DNA from: Acanthamoeba castellanii str. Neff
Lineage: Eukaryota; Discosea; Longamoebia; Acanthamoebidae
Length of the DNA: 11,750 nt
Assembly: GCF_000313135.1 (NCBI RefSeq)
Contig: NW_004457316.1
Location: forward strand, 21,283 to 33,032
Direction: 5' to 3'
The position numbers and the translations under genes were made by a program. This document shows positions 8,749 to 11,750 of this stretch, in pieces (the stretch's first letter is position 1; each line of letters starts with the position of its first letter). Below the pieces are notes generated by a model. The model saw nothing but the letters and a program-made list of their open reading frames with translations, was not told the DNA's origin and did no database searches.

Positions 8749-11172
8749 ATGGCCGAGCCTTTTGACGTCAACGAGCTTGCTGATTACTCTGATGGAGAGC
8801 TGGAGCAAGAGGAACAGGAGACGTTGGAGGCGGGAGCCAAGTCGGACGAGGCCAAGACGTACGTTTCATTCATTCATTCACCACAATCATCCATTCATTC
8901 CTGGCCACCACAAAAGAAGCAATGAGTGAAGGAGAAATTGACACACTGCGGTGTGTGTGTTGTTGAATGTCTCAGGTCGGCGGATACCCACAGCACGGTT
9001 CACACTGCTTCGTTCAAGGATTTCCTCCTGAAGCCCGAACTCTTGCGCGCCATCACCGACTGCGGTTTCGAGCACCCCTCGCAGGTGCAGTTCGAGGTCA
9101 TCCCGCAGGCGATCCTCGGCACGGACGTCATCTGCCAGGCCAACTCGGGCATGGGTAAGACCGCCGTGTTCGTGCTCTCGGTCCTGCAGCAGATCTCGGC
9201 CGAAGACGGCACCAGCTGCCTCATTCTGGCGCATACGCGCGAGCTGGCGTACCAGATCTCGCACGAGTACGTAACGCGTCCTTTGCGATGATACGACGTC
9301 TAATAATCATCGGGTGGGTAGTACTAAACAAAAGCGAAATCGAACAAACCGATCCGTTTCACCTGCAGGTTCGGCCGTTTCACCAAGTACATGCCGAACA
9401 TCAAGGCGTCCGTGTTCTTCGGTGGTCTGCCCATCGTTCAGGACAGGGCTACGCTCAAGAAGGATCCCCCGCACATTGTGATCGGTACTCCTGGTCGTAT
9501 CCTCGCTCTGGCCAACGAGAAGGCTCTCGATCTCAAGAAGATCAAGTTCTTCGTCCTCGATGAGTGCGACTCGCTCCTCGAGCCCATCGGTACTACTTTA
9601 TTCCCCTCCCCCAAAGCACCAAAAGCCGTTCGCCAAATTCGCCTACTCATGGCTGTCTTCCCTATTCGCGATTCAGACATGCGCGCTGATGTTCAGAAGA
9701 TCTTCCGTCTGACTCCCCACAACAAGCAAGTCATGATGTTCTCGGCCACGCTCAACGACGAGATCCGCGCCGTCTGCAAGAAGTTCATGCACAACGTACC
9801 TTCCCATAACATCCATCTCATTCTTTCCACCTGCTGCCGATGACCGCCCCGCGAAATCATCGCGTCATCGACATCATCACCATCATCATCCACACACTTC
9901 TCTCTGCCGCGAGACGACATCACTCCCGCCCATCGCCCAGCCCACACGGCCTGGCGCGGCGACGGAAGTCCGGACACGAATTATGGGCGTGGCGGCCCCC
10001 CTGCAGCTGAAAATTTCTCTCGGAGACAGCGCGCGAGGAGGAAGGAGGCGCTAAAAAGAGGAGGACAGAGGGGGAGGAGAAGGAGGACATAATGGCAATT
10101 TGTGGTGGAGCCACGCGGCGTCTGTCTAAGGACGGAGCTGCGGCCGGTGCAAATCATCCGCTCATCGAGAAGGGCGACCAAGGCTTCCCCCGGCCAAGAG
10201 CTCTCTCTCTCTCTCTCTCTCTCGAGACGGAAACCGTTCCTCTTCTGGGCAGCAAAGCGGCTAAGCTTCGAACTTCAGCACGGCGCGCGAAGCTTGGTTC
10301 TTTCTACTCTTCTCTCTTCTTTATCTCCTCTTCTCTTTCATCCAACCTATTGCCCATCGCGCGAGAACAGCACAGAACCCTACGCATCAGAGAGATCTCT
10401 AACGCACTGCTCCTCTACCACACACGTCTAGCCGCTCGAAATCTACATCAGCGCCGGCAGCAAGTTGACCCTCCACGGCCTCAACCAGTACTACGTCCAG
10501 CTCGAGGAGCGAGAGAAGACCCGCAAGCTCGTCGACCTTCTGGACACTCTCGAGTTCAACCAGTGCGTCGTCTTCGTGAGCTCTGTCAAGCGGGCCGCCG
10601 AGCTGAACAAGATCCTCGTCGAGCAGAACTTCCCCTCGATCGCCATCTACCGTGGCATGCAGCAGAAGGAGAGGTACGGCATCATTCAAGTCAAGCCCTG
10701 TCTTTCGTTCCTTCGTGCAAACTTAGGCTGACATCAACTCATCGTCCCCCCCCCCTGAAGAATTGAGAAGTTCGCCCAGTTCAAGAGTCTGCGTGCCCGT
10801 ATCGTGGTCGCCACCAACCTTCTGGGTCGCGGTATCGACGTGGAGCGCATCAACGTCGTGATCAACTACGACATGCCCGGTGAGGCCGACACCTACCTCC
10901 ACAGGGTGGGCCGTGCTGGTCGTTTCGGTACCAAGGGTCTGGCGATCTCGTTCGTGTCCACCAAGGAGGACGGCGAGGTGCTCAACAAGGTGCAGAGCCT
11001 CTTCGTTGTGAACATCCCCGACCTCAAGCCCGGCGTGGAGATCCCCAAGTCCTCCTACAGTATGGCCCTTCCCCATCCCGCCATCATCACTTCACCACTC
11101 GACGTGCGAGCTCTCAGCCGTATGAACAGTTTGTTTACTCTGCTTGTTTCTTCTTGCGCAGTGCAAGCCTAA
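8749..11172 (+). CDS. SUB2: UAP56/Sub2/DDX39-type DECD-box RNA helicase
   Basis: An ATP-dependent RNA helicase that in known eukaryotes acts in spliceosome assembly and, with the TREX complex, in nuclear mRNA export. Seven exons: 8749-8858, 8976-9266, 9369-9589, 9677-9795, 10432-10673, 10761-11059 and 11162-11172. All phases agree, and the 1293 nt sum gives 430 aa plus stop, close to the usual 428 or so. Motifs: N-terminal acidic '[11 protein letters not shown]'; '[11 protein letters not shown]' and a Q-motif region 'GFEHPSQVQ'; Walker A 'ANSGMGKT' (92-99); 'HTRELA'; 'TPGRILALA'; DECD (198-201), the family's hallmark in place of DEAD; SAT (230-232); '[11 protein letters not shown]'; 'FNQCVVFV'; '[11 protein letters not shown]'; '[10 protein letters not shown]'; '[13 protein letters not shown]' (375-387); short tail 'SSYMQA'. 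Walker A has Asn where animal homologues have Lys (AKSGMGKT). Start chosen because '[10 protein letters not shown]' aligns with the family N-terminus and an in-frame acidic stretch follows. No frame disruption is seen. Confidence 0.95.
9796..10431 (+). other. Long intron 4 of the DECD helicase gene
   Basis: A 636-nt intron with donor GTACCT after 'KKFMHN' and acceptor TAG before 'PLEIYISAG'; both phases are 0 and the joined protein matches the family. The other five introns I place in this gene are 87-117 nt, so this one is an outlier. It contains a CT tract (10201-10222) and a hairpin-forming inverted repeat (10261-10270 with 10288-10297). No tRNA, no clear snoRNA boxes and no convincing extra exon were seen. 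Confidence 0.8.
10201..10222. repeat. (CT)n tract inside the long helicase intron
   Basis: A CT dinucleotide tract of about 22 nt within the 636-nt intron 9796-10431. It is too far from the acceptor at 10431 to be its polypyrimidine tract. Confidence 0.85.
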
Positions 11173-11283
11173 GTTTCCGCCCTCGACCGATGAGTATCCT
11201 CGACGGAGGCCGATGGCTCTCGGTGCAGTCGCAACCAACTGCAGCCTGCAACCACTTCACACACGCATCATCCACAACAACAC

Positions 11284-11289
11284 AATAAA
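11284..11289 (+). terminator. Probable polyadenylation signal AATAAA of the helicase gene
   Basis: A perfect AATAAA lies 112 nt after the helicase stop codon and before the 3' end of the oppositely oriented gene at 11347. Position and orientation fit a poly(A) signal. It is the only such hexamer on the + strand near this gene end. Confidence 0.5.
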
Positions 11290-11346
11290 CCGCGCTCTTC
11301 GACCGAACTAGCACCAAACAACTCCTTTTACCTCGAAGCTGAACGT

Positions 11347-11719
11347 TCACACGTGAATGTAGCCATTGCCCCAGAGGAAGACGACCACGTTGGAGAGGAT
11401 GAGGAATATGAGGATGGGCATGAGCCACCGCCCCGCGCCCGACGTGCCTGAGCGCGACAGTCCAGTGGGGGAGGAAGGTGGTGAGCAAGGCTGTGGTCAA
11501 GGCACGCATGCGTGATCACACTTAGTAGTACTGGAGGGGAGGAGTCGCACCTCCCGTGAAGTTGGGGTCGACTCGCTCGAGGGCGTTCCAGCCGTAGGTG
11601 GCGCCCAAGTAGTCCTCTCGCACGCGCAGCGCCTCCTTCCTTCTGGTGCCTTGACTGGGGCTTCTCGTCACTCTTCTTCTCGCTCCAGTACTTACTCAAC
11701 TCCAGGATCTCAATCGGCC
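11347..11719 (-). CDS. 3' end of an unrecognised gene with a C-terminal membrane helix (partial)
   Basis: Two exons are well supported on the - strand: roughly 11640-11551, giving 'KEALRVREDYLGATYGWNAL' followed by 'ERVDPNFTG', and 11447-11347, giving 'SGAGRWLMPILIFLILSN' and then 'VVVFLWGNGYIHV' with TGA at 11349. The intron 11550-11448 (GTGCGA...CAG) joins them in phase. The C-terminus is a hydrophobic helix of about 20 residues with a short polar tail, suggesting a membrane anchor. Upstream, a possible 3' splice site precedes 11719 and an open stretch reads 'PIEILELSKYWSEKKSDEKP', but it is one frame away from the next exon. It could join by a short intron using GTAAGT at 11695, or there may be a 1-nt error in the CCCC run near 11657-11660. 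I do not recognise the family. The 5' part lies beyond the window. Confidence 0.55.
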
Positions 11720-11750
11720 CTGGTGTGCGATGGTGCGTGCGATGTGGTGT

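Noticed and set aside
9835..10010. C/D-box-like sequences (CGATGAC near 9838 and CTGA near 10007) in the long helicase intron
   Set aside because: The C box match is imperfect, the spacing of about 165 nt is too long for a typical C/D snoRNA, and no terminal stem is seen.
10092..10766. Open frame of 224 codons spanning the end of the long helicase intron and the next exon
   Set aside because: It is in a different frame from the helicase exon and its low-complexity Ser/Leu and Arg/Pro content has the look of frame-shifted coding DNA.
1..11750. Search for a prokaryotic-type defence system, toxin pair, transposon or viral insertion
   Set aside because: Every supported coding region belongs to spliced eukaryotic genes with uniform composition; no terminal repeats, transposase, reverse transcriptase or spacer array was seen.

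Overview
The window looks like nuclear DNA from a GC-rich, free-living amoebozoan, with Acanthamoeba as the best guess. Three things point there: very GC-rich exons split by many short (about 70-135 nt) GT-AG introns, microsatellites inside those introns, and a cellulose-synthase-type glycosyltransferase (Acanthamoeba cysts have cellulose walls). The organism call is inference. I see no bacterial operon structure, CRISPR array, insertion sequence, tRNA or rRNA.

Layout from left to right. (1) On the + strand, 3-3394 is the 3' part of a roughly 12-exon gene for a HEAT-repeat protein of importin-beta/transportin type, with its 5' end outside the window. Several of its introns are mostly simple repeat, including an (AC)27 and a (GT)27 tract. 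(2) On the - strand, 7995 down to 3679, is a four-exon gene for a large (about 1340 aa) multi-pass membrane GT2 enzyme of the cellulose synthase type. It has a seven-helix N-terminal module and a very large insertion inside the catalytic domain. As sequenced, its reading frame breaks twice by one base, near 6153 and near 3741. (3) On the + strand, 8749-11172 is a seven-exon gene for a UAP56/Sub2/DDX39-type DECD-box RNA helicase. It is complete, and the spliced product is 430 aa. (4) On the - strand, about 11719 down to 11347, is the 3' end of an unrecognised gene ending in a single membrane helix.

Genes 1 and 2 converge across about 285 nt. Genes 2 and 3 diverge from a 753-nt shared upstream region. 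Genes 3 and 4 converge across about 175 nt. There is no sign that the genes form one pathway. Nuclear transport, mRNA export and splicing, and wall polysaccharide synthesis are ordinary eukaryotic neighbours here. The most unusual content is the architecture of the GT2 enzyme and the pair of complementary intronic repeats in the HEAT-repeat gene. Exon boundaries were worked out by hand from splice sites and reading phase; transcript data would settle the uncertain ones named below.
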